NCBI RefSeq assembly: GCF_051521505.1
Contig: NZ_CP150356.1
Location: forward strand, 4,216,001 to 4,280,000
Reading direction: 5' to 3'
Length of the DNA: 64,000 nucleotides
Source: Sorangium sp025924095
GTDB taxonomy: Bacteria > Myxococcota_A > Polyangia > Polyangiales > Polyangiaceae
The translations under genes were made by a program, and so were the position numbers. Under the pieces are notes generated by a model, which did no database searches, was not told where the DNA came from, and saw only the letters and a list, made by a program, of their open reading frames with translations. Below are positions 1 through 8,486 of the stretch, piece by piece (the first letter of the stretch is position 1; each line of letters opens with the position of its first letter).

Positions 1-74
1 GAGGGGAGGACGAGTCGCCACAACACGCATCCCCTCGTCGCCTATTTTGTGGCCGGCCCCGCGCCGATGCTCCG

Positions 75-111
75 CTCCGCTGCCGCTGGCCTTACGCCAG
101 CGGCAGCGGAG
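75..111. repeat. perfect 16-bp inverted repeat (hairpin)
   Basis: Arms 75-90 and 96-111 are exact reverse complements of one another, separated by the 5-nt loop CTTAC. No T-run follows on either strand, so it is not a classical terminator. It sits just outside the transposase remnant and could be a structural end of a mobile element; that role is inference. Confidence 0.7.
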
Positions 112-379
112 ACATGCCGCCCAGTGCAGTGGTAATTGTGGCAACGGATCAGGAATGCTCGCCGTCCGGGAGACGGCGGGCATCGATGCGATATTTTGTG
201 AGAATTTTGGACGCCCATCCGGAATGCACTTTGGCGAACGCTCGCCGACGCCGCGCCCTCTGGGTCCACCCCGGCTCCATCTCTCGGGTCCGCACCGACT
301 CGATGATGGCGGGGCCGGGAGCAATGGGTGGATATCCATCACGAACAGGGATCGAGATCTGGGGGATGTCCATTACTGG

Positions 380-798
380 GAGGGCGCGGTAACAGATGGT
401 CCGCAAGGTGCCGCGGAGCCCCCTCATTGCGAGCTCGTGAAAGAGCACGACCGCGTCTCGACAGCCGTCATTCCACCTCGTGCGCAGGAAGCTGTCGTGT
501 TCGGTCCAGGTGCCGATCTTGGTTCGTCGTTTTGCGCGCTCCGGACACCGATCCGCTCGGAGATACTTGCGCACTGTCTGCCGCGAGAGCCTCGTCCGCC
601 GGCTCATCGCATGGATCGAGAAGCCTTGAGTATTGAGAGCATGCACCTGTTCATAGAGCCTCTGCCGCCTCGTCCGCGATGTGGCGGCGCATGGCGGCTC
701 TGTGGCAGAGCTCGACGTGCCCGTATCCTCGGCCGATTCGTGAACGACGGCCGTCCCTTCCGCGTGCGGTGGTGGTGCCCCTCTGTGCCAACGTCGGG
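380..798 (-). pseudogene. ISL3-type transposase remnant
   Basis: A minus-strand reading frame here encodes a helix-turn-helix stretch (RLYEQVHALNTQGFSIH, then SRQTVRKYLRA) followed by a TRWNDGCRDA...ELAMRGLRG segment. From memory, this resembles the middle of ISL3-family transposases. The N-terminal zinc-binding part and the catalytic DDE residues are absent. After about position 380 the frame stays open but the resemblance is lost. The 5' side ends at the left end of the IS3-type element at 799, which suggests that insertion truncated the gene. Limits are approximate. A decayed, non-functional fragment is the best reading. Confidence 0.55.
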
Positions 799-854
799 TG
801 AGACAGGCTTCCCCTGGAAATCTGTGGTGAGAGGGCGGAGAATGGACCTGACCG

Positions 855-1311
855 GTGCCGAAGCCTTCGCATCTCCGATCCGTCGATCCTACCCCCGCCC
901 CAGCGGCGCAGGGCGCTGCTCCCCGTCCGAGTGGCGTCGCCGTTGAGAGCGTGCCGAAGCCGGGCAAGAGGCGGAAGTTCTCGGCGGCTGAGAAGCTGCG
1001 CATCGTTCGCGCGGCGGCCGCGTGCACCCAGCGCGGGGACATCGAGGCGCTGCTGCGCCGCGAGGGCATCTACAGCTCCCTCCTGACGGCGTGACGCAAG
1101 CAGCTCGCCCTTCACGGCAGCGAGGCTCTCGCGGGGCGCAAGCCCGGCCGCAAGCCGAAGCACGACACGAAGGACCGGCGCATCGCCGAGCTCGAGAAGC
1201 GCTCGGCGCGGCTCGAGGAGAAGCTCGCGCTCGCTGAGAAGCTCATCGACCTCCAAAAAAAAAGTCTCTGCCATTCTGGGCGTCAATCTCACGAGCGACG
1301 AAGAGCGCTGA
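855..1311 (+). pseudogene. IS3-family OrfA, interrupted by TGA
   Basis: The frame encodes the usual OrfA layout: a basic helix-turn-helix segment (KRRKFSAAEKLRIVRAAA), then after the stop RKQLALHGSEALAGRKPGRK and a leucine-rich coiled coil (RIAELEKRSARLEEKLALAE). The TGA at 1092-1094 falls where relatives have Trp (SLLTA*RKQ against SLLTAWRKQ), so one G-to-A change explains it. Nine A residues at 1255-1263 precede GTC. With eight As the frame would continue KKVSAILGVNLTSDEER and stop at 1309-1311, overlapping the OrfB ATG. With nine As the frame runs open into OrfB. Transposition is therefore probably impaired unless the stop is read through. Confidence 0.7.
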
Positions 1312-2453
1312 TGGACGTCATCGAGGAGCTTGATGACCCGCACGTCCCCATCGCGCAGGCGTGTACAGCGCTCGGCGTCAGCCGCGCCACGCTCTACCGG
1401 CAGACCCAGCCCGCGAAGCCGCCGGCGCTGCCCGAGCCCGCTCCGAGCCCACGCCGGCTCAGTGACCCCGAGCGGCAAGCCGTGCTCGGCGTGCTGCATA
1501 GCGAGGAGTTCGTCGACCAGCCCCCGCCGGAAGTCTACGCGACGCTGCTGTCGCGCGGCGTCTATCTCGCCTCCATCCGCACGATGTACCGGCTGCTCGC
1601 CGCCTCCGGCGAGAGCGTGGAGCGGCGCGCCCAGCGTGGACCGATGACGCATGCCAAGCCGACGCTCACCGCCACGGCTCCCAACCAGATCTGGACGTGG
1701 GACATCACCAAGCTGCGCGGGCCGCTGCCTGGGGTCTTCTACTGCCTGTACGTCGTCCTCGACCTGTTTAGTCGCATGACCGTCGGCTGGCTGCTCGCCG
1801 AGCGCGAGAGCGCAGAGCTCGCCGAGCACCTGTTCGCAGAGACCGTCGCCCGCCACGGCGTCGAGCCCGGCTCGCTCACGGTGCACGCCGACCGCGGCTC
1901 CGCGATGCGGTCGGAGGGGCTCGCTCAGCTCCTCGGCTCGCTCGGCGTCGTTCGTAGCTTCAGCCGGCCTCACGTCAGCGACGACAACGCCTTCTCCGAG
2001 TCGCAGTTCAAGACGCTCAAGTACCAACCCGACTATCCGGACCGCTTTGCCTCGCTCGCTCACGCACGAGCGTGGTGCCAGGAGTTCTTCACGTGGTATA
2101 ACGACATTCATCAGCATTCTGGACTTGCGCTTTTCACACCTGCTGATGTATTCTACGGCCGAGTCGAAGATATCGCGGCTCGGCGCCAGGTCGCCCTGGA
2201 CACGGCCTACGCCGCGCATCCGGAACGCTTCCCGAACGGTCCGCCCGTCGTGCGCAGGCCGCCCGCTTCGGTAGTCATCAACCCGCTGTCCGTCGACGAT
2301 GCCGCCTCCGAGGCCGCGGCGCCGACGCACACGGCCACGACCAGCGCCGCGCCCGGACCTGGAGCCACGCCCACCGCCGTGCCGCTGCCGCCCCGACCTC
2401 GACCGGATGCTGCGCAGAGCCGGAACGCGCCCCTGAGCGAGATCCACTCATAG
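1311..2453 (+). CDS. IS3-family OrfB transposase (DDE integrase core)
   Basis: This 380-residue protein is the catalytic subunit of the IS3-type element. It has an N-terminal helix-turn-helix (ACTALGVSRATLYRQ), then a retroviral-integrase-like rve core with all three acidic residues visible: Asp in WTWDITKL, Asp in VHADRGSAM and Glu in NAFSESQFKTLKY. The tail after about residue 300 is rich in Ala, Pro and Thr and looks like unconstrained extension beyond the usual OrfB length. The ATG overlaps the expected OrfA stop (TGATG), the normal coupling arrangement. The ORF itself is intact, but OrfA carries a nonsense codon, so an OrfAB fusion cannot be made without readthrough. Confidence 0.85.
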   Translation: MDVIEELDDPHVPIAQACTALGVSRATLYRQTQPAKPPALPEPAPSPRRLSDPERQAVLGVLHSEEFVDQPPPEVYATLLSRGVYLASIRTMYRLLAASGESVERRAQRGPMTHAKPTLTATAPNQIWTWDITKLRGPLPGVFYCLYVVLDLFSRMTVGWLLAERESAELAEHLFAETVARHGVEPGSLTVHADRGSAMRSEGLAQLLGSLGVVRSFSRPHVSDDNAFSESQFKTLKYQPDYPDRFASLAHARAWCQEFFTWYNDIHQHSGLALFTPADVFYGRVEDIAARRQVALDTAYAAHPERFPNGPPVVRRPPASVVINPLSVDDAASEAAAPTHTATTSAAPGPGATPTAVPLPPRPRPDAAQSRNAPLSEIHS

Positions 2454-2666
2454 GATTCTCGTCCGGCCTGTCTCAAACCTGTTGGCATTCTCCGCGGGGC
2501 TTCTGTGGTGTGAACAGGTCACATGGTCAACGGCTGGCGACGGGGCAGCGCAAGCCTGAGGGCCGGCAGCTGCGCTTCCGTCCCAAATGGACGGAGGTCT
2601 CTATGGTTGTCGTCGGCCGCGGAATCCATGTGGCCCGACGAGCGTCAGCGGAGTAGCGTCCGTGCC

Positions 2667-2882
2667 ATGGAAGACAACGAGAAGAAGATCGAGCAACTCC
2701 GGCAAGCGATCGATAGGCTGTCCGAGCGGAAAGCGCACCTCAAGCAGCAGCGAGACGCGGCGAAGCAGGCAGGTGACCTGGAGGAGGTCGAGCGTCTGAC
2801 GCGCGAGATCCAGAACACTGAGCAGTCGGCACAGAGTAACGCCGACGCGATCGACAAGGTGCGCCAGAAGATGCTGCCCTGA
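2667..2882 (+). CDS. small predicted coiled-coil protein
   Basis: A 71-residue, highly charged protein starting MEDNEKKIEQLRQAIDRL and continuing as one long heptad-like helix rich in Lys, Glu and Gln. No signal peptide, membrane segment or enzyme motif is visible. The frame opens further upstream (from 2523), but that part is Ser/Arg-rich and unlike a real N-terminus, so the ATG at 2667 is preferred. It lies between the IS3-type element and the 42-bp repeat array. Function unknown. Confidence 0.5.
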   Translation: MEDNEKKIEQLRQAIDRLSERKAHLKQQRDAAKQAGDLEEVERLTREIQNTEQSAQSNADAIDKVRQKMLP

Positions 2883-2918
2883 TTCGAGGGGGCACATCCC
2901 CTAGTTAGGGCACCACCC

Positions 2919-3199
2919 GTGTCCGGTTGCGCGGAGGCTGCCAGCTGCCTCCCCGGGACCGTGTCCGGTTGCGCGGAGGCTGCCAGCTGCCTCCCCGGGA
3001 CCGTGTCCGGTTGCGCGGAGGCTGCCAGCTGCCTCCCCGGGACCGTGTCCGGTTGCGCGGAGGCTGCCAGCTGCCTCCCCGGGACCGTGTCCGGTTGCGC
3101 GGAGGCTGCCAGCTGCCTCCCCGGGACCGTGTCCGGTTGCGCGGAGGCTGCCAGCTGCCTCCCCGGGACCGTGTCCGGTTGCGCGGAGGCTGCCAGCTG
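2919..3199. repeat. 42-bp tandem repeat array, six full copies plus a partial
   Basis: Copies start at 2919, 2961, 3003, 3045, 3087, 3129 and 3171; the last stops after about 29 bp. Copies are essentially identical. Each begins GTGTCCGGTTGCGCGGAGGC and ends in CCTCCCCGGGACC. Inside a unit GGAGGC and GCCTCC can pair around TGCCAGCT, and across unit junctions CCGGGAC and GTCCGG can pair around CGT, so the array can fold into alternating hairpins. Because 42 is a multiple of three, open frames occur on both strands, but these look incidental. A diverged copy lies at 9917-9990. Confidence 0.9.
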
Positions 3200-3201
3200 G
3201 T

Positions 3202-3221
3202 GGTGGCCGGATCCGGCCACC
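3202..3221. repeat. 20-bp perfect palindrome at the array edge
   Basis: GGTGGCCGGATCCGGCCACC is fully self-complementary and lies 3 bp after the truncated last repeat unit. Its 16-bp core TGGCCGGATCCGGCCA recurs at 9876-9891, again next to repeat-unit sequence. This suggests that palindrome and repeat belong to one dispersed element. Confidence 0.8.
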
Positions 3222-3246
3222 GGCCTGGACTGGCTGGATTTGGAAG

Positions 3247-4344
3247 CTACCCGCCCGGCGTGTCGGACGGGTCGGGTTTCCACGAGAACAGGTCGAGCTG
3301 CACCGGCCCGGCCGGGGCAACAGGGGCGGGTGGCGGTGCAGCCTGGACCGGGGACGCCGGGGGCGTGGGCTCCGGGGCGCGCTGCGGGCGCTTCAACGCC
3401 GGGGTCGGCTCGGTCACGAGGCGGAGCCAGCCACGGCCGCTCGGAAGCTTGCGGGCAGGCGCGGAGGGCTCGCGATGACTGAGCGGCTGCGCCTTCGGGG
3501 CCTCGCTGGCCGGCTCGGTCAGCAGGGCGTCCGCGAGCTCGTCCACGGTCCACACGTGGTCGGTGATGCCGGCCTGCATCGCCGGGGTCACGCGGAGCGT
3601 CTTGACAACCCAGCACAGGTTGTAGGCGACGTAGTGCAGCGCAGCGGCGGCGCGGTGGTTCTCGAACTTCTTCGAGAACGCGTAGCAGAGCCGGCGCATG
3701 CGGCCGTTCTGGTGCCGGTGGGTGCCGTTCTGGCGCTCCACGTACGCCGTCGAGGCACGGGCGGCGTCCGGCGCGCCGTAGATCGTCGTCTTCGTAATGA
3801 ACGGGTCGCGCGGCGGCTCGTAGCGGTGGTCCGGCCCGCGGTAGGAGCCAGTGCGGTAGTTCTTCACCGTCTGCATGAAGTCGACGCTCGGCCCGAACTG
3901 CGCGCCCACGGCCGAGATGTACGGCGCGAAGCCATCGCTCGTGATCTGCGGCATCACGAGCAGCCGGGCGCGGACATCGGCCATGAAGGCGTCGGTCGTC
4001 TCCTGATCACGTCGGCCAACGCGCCACGCGATGACGAGTCTGGACAGCGTATCCATCGCGACGAAGGTGTACGCCTCGCCGATGCTTTCAGGGTCATCCT
4101 TGGTCACACGGGCCGGCTTCTTGCCCACGTACCCAAAGACCTCATCGACCTGTATCAACTGGGTGCGCAGGTCGCGCACCAGCCGGTCATGCAGCCGCTC
4201 AGCACCGCGACCGAAGGCCAGCGAGAGCCGACCCACGGTCTCCCTGTTGACCTCGGTCATGCGCTCGACGGCGCGCTCGCTGTTGCCGTCCAGAAGAGCC
4301 GCGAGCACACGCATGCGCTTCTCCGCCGGGAGCACGTTCGCCAC
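3247..4344 (-). CDS. IS1-type DDE transposase
   Basis: A 365-residue transposase of the group usually annotated as IS1 family in environmental bacteria. It has an N-terminal helix-turn-helix region (LLDGNSERAVERMTEVNRET), then catalytic-core motifs QVDEVFGYVGKK, ITSDGFAPY and YVERQNGT carrying the DDE acidic residues. A conserved block follows (AFSKKFENH, YNLCWVVKTLRVTPAM, DHVWTVDEL). The C-terminal tail is Pro/Ala-rich. A GTG start at 4344 gives VANVLPAEKR, the family's usual N-terminus, and has a purine-rich AAAGGCAAGGG upstream. The frame is open to an ATG at 4416. No clear inverted ends were found. Confidence 0.8.
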   Translation of the reverse strand: MANVLPAEKRMRVLAALLDGNSERAVERMTEVNRETVGRLSLAFGRGAERLHDRLVRDLRTQLIQVDEVFGYVGKKPARVTKDDPESIGEAYTFVAMDTLSRLVIAWRVGRRDQETTDAFMADVRARLLVMPQITSDGFAPYISAVGAQFGPSVDFMQTVKNYRTGSYRGPDHRYEPPRDPFITKTTIYGAPDAARASTAYVERQNGTHRHQNGRMRRLCYAFSKKFENHRAAAALHYVAYNLCWVVKTLRVTPAMQAGITDHVWTVDELADALLTEPASEAPKAQPLSHREPSAPARKLPSGRGWLRLVTEPTPALKRPQRAPEPTPPASPVQAAPPPAPVAPAGPVQLDLFSWKPDPSDTPGG

Positions 4345-4425
4345 GGGACCCTTGCCTTTCTCCGGCGGATGGCCCAGGCTCCCGTCTGCCACGACGTCGG
4401 GCGGGTCGCTCCGCACGGTGTCTGC

Positions 4426-4464
4426 CGCCCCGCCTTCGGGTTCCAGCCGAGGGCGGGGCGTTTT
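4426..4464 (+). terminator. putative intrinsic terminator hairpin
   Basis: CGCCCCGCC (4426-4434) pairs with GGCGGGGCG (4452-4460), extended inward by TTCGG/CCGA, and is followed by TTTT (4461-4464). It lies just upstream of the IS1-type transposase on the opposite strand, with no plus-strand gene feeding into it. It may insulate the element from antisense or outside transcription. Confidence 0.45.
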
Positions 4465-4586
4465 CGTCTAAGGTCCTGTGATTATAGCGGTTTCTGCGGC
4501 GAAAGCTGCTGCGAGCGCCGTAAAAAGCAGGCGGCTAGGACAGTGGATGTCATAGCGGCTTGGTCGCGTCGCGCAGGGGGTGCGCG

Positions 4587-4799
4587 ATGACGTCATCCAA
4601 GGACGGGCCGCCCGACGCGCCCGGATCTCGGGAGATCCATGTGTGCGTCTACGATGAGCTTGAAGAGGCGTTGCTGCTAATTGGCCGAAAGGTGATCGGT
4701 AATACGATGGCCAACGTAAAGCACAAGTTGGGCATCTCGGAGCTTATCGAGAGGCTGGCAAACGGTTGTCAAATGGTACGTCAGTTACGACGTAGTTGA
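4587..4799 (+). CDS. small hypothetical protein
   Basis: A possible 70-residue protein, MTSSKDGPPDAPGSREIH onward, with a moderately charged helical middle (CVYDELEEALLLIGRK, HKLGISELIERLANG). The ATG is preceded by AGGGGG about six bases upstream, a reasonable ribosome-binding site. Third-position GC is lower than in neighbouring genes, as is common in recently acquired DNA here. No family is recognised and it could be a gene remnant or a chance ORF. Confidence 0.3.
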   Translation: MTSSKDGPPDAPGSREIHVCVYDELEEALLLIGRKVIGNTMANVKHKLGISELIERLANGCQMVRQLRRS

Positions 4800-4866
4800 G
4801 AGCCGTTTGTACTGCGGCATTTGTCGCTTCCACGAGGAGCCCGGCCGTGATGGCAGCCGGCGCTGC

Positions 4867-5601
4867 TCACGAGCGGGTCATTTCCAGCCACAGGTGGAAC
4901 AGCTTGATGCTGGCGCTGATGGCTTTTTGCCTGGAGTGCGACGACACACTGAGAGCCGTTCGCTCCGCGGCCCTGGTCTGAAGCTCGCAGAGCCTCTCCG
5001 AGATGTCCCAGACGCATCCATCCTCGTCCGGCTTCGACCGTGCGAGCTCGGTGATCCAGCCGTTGATGGTGGCGAACCACTGCGGTGCCGTGCCCGCCTC
5101 TAGATAACCAATCATTACGGCGACTTCGAGCAGGGGCCCATGGAAGCCGAGCTTATAGCGCTGCACGCCCCCGCTCGCTCGAGCCTTACGCTCGTCGCCG
5201 TCTTTTCGCTTCCCGCCGGTCAGGTACTCTCGCTCACGGCCCTTCTCCGGCGCCGGCAGCCGCTTGCACTCGAATACCAGGAAGGGTTCATAGATGCTGG
5301 CCGAGAACACTTCCGCGGCGAAGCCTTCCGTCGCTGGGCTGGCCGCTAGGTCGGCGCGATGTCGCCCGGTCTGGGCTTCCTCGTGGCTGAAATGGACCAT
5401 GGGTGACTCGTCGCGGGCCCGCATGTTCAAGAACTTGCACAGATCCGCATTCAACGCGTCCTCGTTCTTCCCCTCTCGGCGGTGAGGGTCGTCGCGCCAT
5501 CTCGGAAGCTGTGCCCACACGAACTGCACCGTGTGCGTCCGGAATGTGTCCGGGGAAATGCCCCTGCTGATCCGGCCATGAGAGGTCCGCGTACCAGCCA
5601 T
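4867..5601 (-). CDS. PD-(D/E)XK-like protein, candidate restriction nuclease partner
   Basis: A 244-residue protein encoded directly behind the methylase. Starting at the ATG at 5601 it shows an ordered set of motifs fitting a PD-(D/E)XK fold: a helix with Glu47 (KNEDALNADLCKFL), Asp84 in GRHRADLAA, and Glu111-x-Lys113 at the end of a hydrophobic strand (EPFLVFECKRL). The stop of the methylase and this ATG are separated by only two bases (TGA TC ATG), so the genes are translationally coupled. The frame is open to 5673, but that would overlap the methylase. I do not recognise a named family; nuclease activity is inferred from motif order, spacing and context. Confidence 0.6.
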   Translation of the reverse strand: MAGTRTSHGRISRGISPDTFRTHTVQFVWAQLPRWRDDPHRREGKNEDALNADLCKFLNMRARDESPMVHFSHEEAQTGRHRADLAASPATEGFAAEVFSASIYEPFLVFECKRLPAPEKGREREYLTGGKRKDGDERKARASGGVQRYKLGFHGPLLEVAVMIGYLEAGTAPQWFATINGWITELARSKPDEDGCVWDISERLCELQTRAAERTALSVSSHSRQKAISASIKLFHLWLEMTRS

Positions 5602-5603
5602 GA

Positions 5604-8486
5604 TCAAAAGCCCTGTTCCCGCAGATCGAAGAGGGTTTCGTCCGCATCGCGCACGGCGGTGGACCGAATCCAATAGCGGCGCCGATCGGGCTTGATGATG
5701 TGGAGCACGTTGTCGACGTAGAAGCGGAGCGACCTCACCGTTCTCATGGTTCCACCGGTCTCCCAGTAGATCAGCCGGTGAAGATCCTTGACGAGTTCGT
5801 CGCCGAACGCGACGCCTTCGGGCTTTTCGCCGAAGTGGAAAGACTGACAGATCAACCCATCGATGAAGACGGCCGGGCCCGCTCGCAGATTGTCATAAAC
5901 AGTGCCAAGCAGCCTGCGGAACGTGACCGCGTACCTCGCCAGGTCCTTCCGGGTAGCCTGCTCCTTAAGCAGCACGGAGTCTTGACCGAGACGAACGAAG
6001 TCGGTCATGAACTGGAGAGTGTCTTCGCGCAGGATACGTTCCCAGTAAGCGAGGCGCAGGTCCGAAGCGTCGTCTGGATAGGGCAGATTATCGATGTCCT
6101 GCTTGAGGATCGCGGTTGCCTTGCTGGTGAAGAGCTGAGAGCCGTTGAGCACGCACGCGAATACATACGTTCGATGGTTGCGTTTCAGGCGGCGAAACAT
6201 CTCCTGGAGGCGCGCATGGTCTTCGGGAGGCGCATGGATGCCGACGATCTTGTCTCGATAAGCCAGATCGCTCTCGTCCCAGAAAACAACGGGCAGCGAC
6301 ATGTGCGCCTTGATCAGGATCAAGGGCTTCGCATAGCGCTTCTCTGAGTAGGGATTCCGAAAGCGCTTCTGCTCGACCTTGCCGATCTTGCGGCGGTCGA
6401 TGCCGTTCGCCGTGAAGGCCTTCGTCGGCAGGAAGGGCAAACCTGTCAGAAATTCGGCGGGATGGATCGCCCTCTTCTTACTGACGACGAAGCCTTCCCC
6501 GTAGTCCCACCGCGCATCCTGCTTCTCCAGATCCTCCATGTGCTGCCCCAGCCTCTGCATGGCCCGCAGCCGTCGCGACAGGTGGGCGAGGCGCCCACCG
6601 CCGAGGAGGTTCGCGCGCCAGACGAACTGGTCATCGAGGGCGATTCCCCGGGAAACCTCGTGGTAGTCGTAGTGATCCAGCTCGAAGCCGATGCGCTGAT
6701 GAACGCTGAAGGTGCGGCGAAACGTGAGGTGGCTGAGCGGTGTGCCGGCCGCCTCCGCGTCACGATCGACCAAAAGCGCCAGCGCCTTGGTATCGGCAGG
6801 GGCGAACAGACCACGTATGGACACGAAGTCTAGAACGGAACGCACGGGCGCGAGGCCGAAGATATGCTTCCGGAACTGGTAAGTACTGCTGTTATAGAGA
6901 AGCCCGGCAGGTTGAATGAGACAAAGCTTGCCGCCCTCCGACACCATCGCGATGGACTGCTCCAGGAAAAGGTAAGCCGCTTGCCCGTCCGGCACGGCCT
7001 TCTGGTCATGCCTCGTGCGCAGCGCGAGCGCGTCGACCTTCCTGGCAGGATCGGTCAGCTTAGACTCGAACGGTGGATTTCCGACGACGACATCGAACGG
7101 CGCATCGAAAGGGGTGCTGACACGCTCGCCCCTCTTCGCCGCGAGGACCCCCGTGAAGAAATCGCCATGAAAGAGATTCCGGCCACGGAAGCCGTCGAAC
7201 TTAAGGCTGTTCCAGATCACGTCGGGCTTCAACGCGTCGCACACTGCCAATGTTAGACTGAATGCCGCTAGATCGATGGCCGACGAGTCGAGATCGATCC
7301 CAAAGATCGATCGGCCGACGATTGTCTTGAGGGTTGCGACGTCCGGCTTCTGCCATCCGTTCTGCGCCCTCCAGGCATTCACTAGTCTCCGGAATGCCCC
7401 GACGAGGAATACACCAGAGCCGCAGGAAGGATCCAGTATTCGCTCCGTCCCGTTCAGGTTCTGATACGGCAGCACATGGTCGAGAACGAGCGAGGCAAGG
7501 AACGGCGGCGTGTACACCGTGCCATGTCCACCTTGCACGAAGTGCTGGTACATCTGGCTGACCACCTCGACCGGGAGGTGCTCGAAGGAATACTGTTCCC
7601 ACAGGTACCGCTGGCGATGCAGGGTACGGGCCTCGACGAGGGTGGAGAACTCCACGAGGGCCTTCGGGGTGAGCGCAGCGGAGCCCTCCGCGTCCGGTAA
7701 TACGAAGATGTCCCCGTTGAACTTCCTTTCCAGCGCCCCGAGGAGTCTCTGCACCTGGTCAGGCTTCTTTTCCCGGAGCACACCGAGAAAGTCGACTGCG
7801 CCCGGCGTGAACCTACCGAACCAGCCTTCGGGGAACACCCGGCGATCCTCAAGATATTTCACCAGGACGGTGAGGAGCAGCAGTCGGCGAAGCACCGGTG
7901 CTCTCTCTCCTCCCAATGCCTCGTCCGCGTCGACGATCGCGCCGATGAGCGATTGATGGGCCGCGTCCTGGTAGTTTGCCAGCTTCGCATTCCGAGGATC
8001 ATCCCAGAATGTACCGTCGGACAGACGATACGCCGAGAACCGGGACGCCAGCTCGGCGTGCACTTCGGCTGCCGTGGAAATGGCGAGATCGAACTGCACC
8101 GCGGGGTTGTATTCGCAGCGGTCGTCCTTCCAGAAGTCTGGACCCCGAGCGCACGTCAGTACGTCGATACGAGTCTGCCACGCCACATACACGAGCGGAG
8201 CGGCGCCATGTCGCCAGAGCTCCTTGTGCAGCACGGCGAGTTCGTCCGTGCGCAGCGGCTCCTTGGTATTGTCGATGACATAGGCTGCGACACGAGAGGA
8301 CCGGACACCGTCGAGCTTGCGAAAGAAGACATAATCAATCCGGCGGAAGGCCGCAGCCTCCTGGACCGCGGCCTGCTCATCGATGGACAACGGGCCAAAC
8401 GATCCGCTTCGCACTGGCACGAGCCCGCTCAGGGGCGCGCCGTCGGATGAAAAGAAGTTAGCAGTCGTGAGCGGCCCGGGATGCAT
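5604..8486 (-). CDS. N6-adenine DNA methylase, Eco57I/type IIG-like
   Basis: A 960-residue DNA methyltransferase. The S-adenosylmethionine motif I is at residues 352-360 (DPSCGSGVF) and the catalytic NPPF motif at 470-473 (VVVGNPPFES). That order places it in the gamma class with Eco57I and type I HsdM-like enzymes. A helical bundle of about 200 residues precedes the catalytic core. The C-terminal third (for example the SEKRYAKPLILIKAHMS region) is the probable target-recognition part. The N-terminal 120 residues contain an AYVIDNT strand but no clear PD-(D/E)XK triad, so cleavage may depend on the coupled downstream gene. The unit likely gives restriction-modification or another methylation-based defence. 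Confidence 0.8.
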   Translation of the reverse strand: MHPGPLTTANFFSSDGAPLSGLVPVRSGSFGPLSIDEQAAVQEAAAFRRIDYVFFRKLDGVRSSRVAAYVIDNTKEPLRTDELAVLHKELWRHGAAPLVYVAWQTRIDVLTCARGPDFWKDDRCEYNPAVQFDLAISTAAEVHAELASRFSAYRLSDGTFWDDPRNAKLANYQDAAHQSLIGAIVDADEALGGERAPVLRRLLLLTVLVKYLEDRRVFPEGWFGRFTPGAVDFLGVLREKKPDQVQRLLGALERKFNGDIFVLPDAEGSAALTPKALVEFSTLVEARTLHRQRYLWEQYSFEHLPVEVVSQMYQHFVQGGHGTVYTPPFLASLVLDHVLPYQNLNGTERILDPSCGSGVFLVGAFRRLVNAWRAQNGWQKPDVATLKTIVGRSIFGIDLDSSAIDLAAFSLTLAVCDALKPDVIWNSLKFDGFRGRNLFHGDFFTGVLAAKRGERVSTPFDAPFDVVVGNPPFESKLTDPARKVDALALRTRHDQKAVPDGQAAYLFLEQSIAMVSEGGKLCLIQPAGLLYNSSTYQFRKHIFGLAPVRSVLDFVSIRGLFAPADTKALALLVDRDAEAAGTPLSHLTFRRTFSVHQRIGFELDHYDYHEVSRGIALDDQFVWRANLLGGGRLAHLSRRLRAMQRLGQHMEDLEKQDARWDYGEGFVVSKKRAIHPAEFLTGLPFLPTKAFTANGIDRRKIGKVEQKRFRNPYSEKRYAKPLILIKAHMSLPVVFWDESDLAYRDKIVGIHAPPEDHARLQEMFRRLKRNHRTYVFACVLNGSQLFTSKATAILKQDIDNLPYPDDASDLRLAYWERILREDTLQFMTDFVRLGQDSVLLKEQATRKDLARYAVTFRRLLGTVYDNLRAGPAVFIDGLICQSFHFGEKPEGVAFGDELVKDLHRLIYWETGGTMRTVRSLRFYVDNVLHIIKPDRRRYWIRSTAVRDADETLFDLREQGF

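Larger units (their letters stand above)
799..2475 (+). mobile_element. IS3-family insertion sequence
   Basis: The element is bounded by a 10-bp inverted repeat: TGAGACAGGC at 799-808 and GCCTGTCTCA at 2466-2475. It begins with TG and ends with CA, as IS3-family elements do. Inside lie an OrfA-like reading frame (from 855) and an OrfB DDE transposase (1311-2453). I could not find a convincing target-site duplication: CGGG lies to the left and AACC to the right. This suggests either rearrangement after insertion or slightly wrong ends. Confidence 0.65.

Noticed and set aside
2919..3199. CRISPR array
   Set aside because: Copies are directly adjacent with no unique spacers, and no cas genes are present.
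2901..3482. Long open frames through the 42-bp array on both strands
   Set aside because: The unit length is a multiple of three, so every frame without a stop in one unit stays open. Products are pure repeats without start signals.
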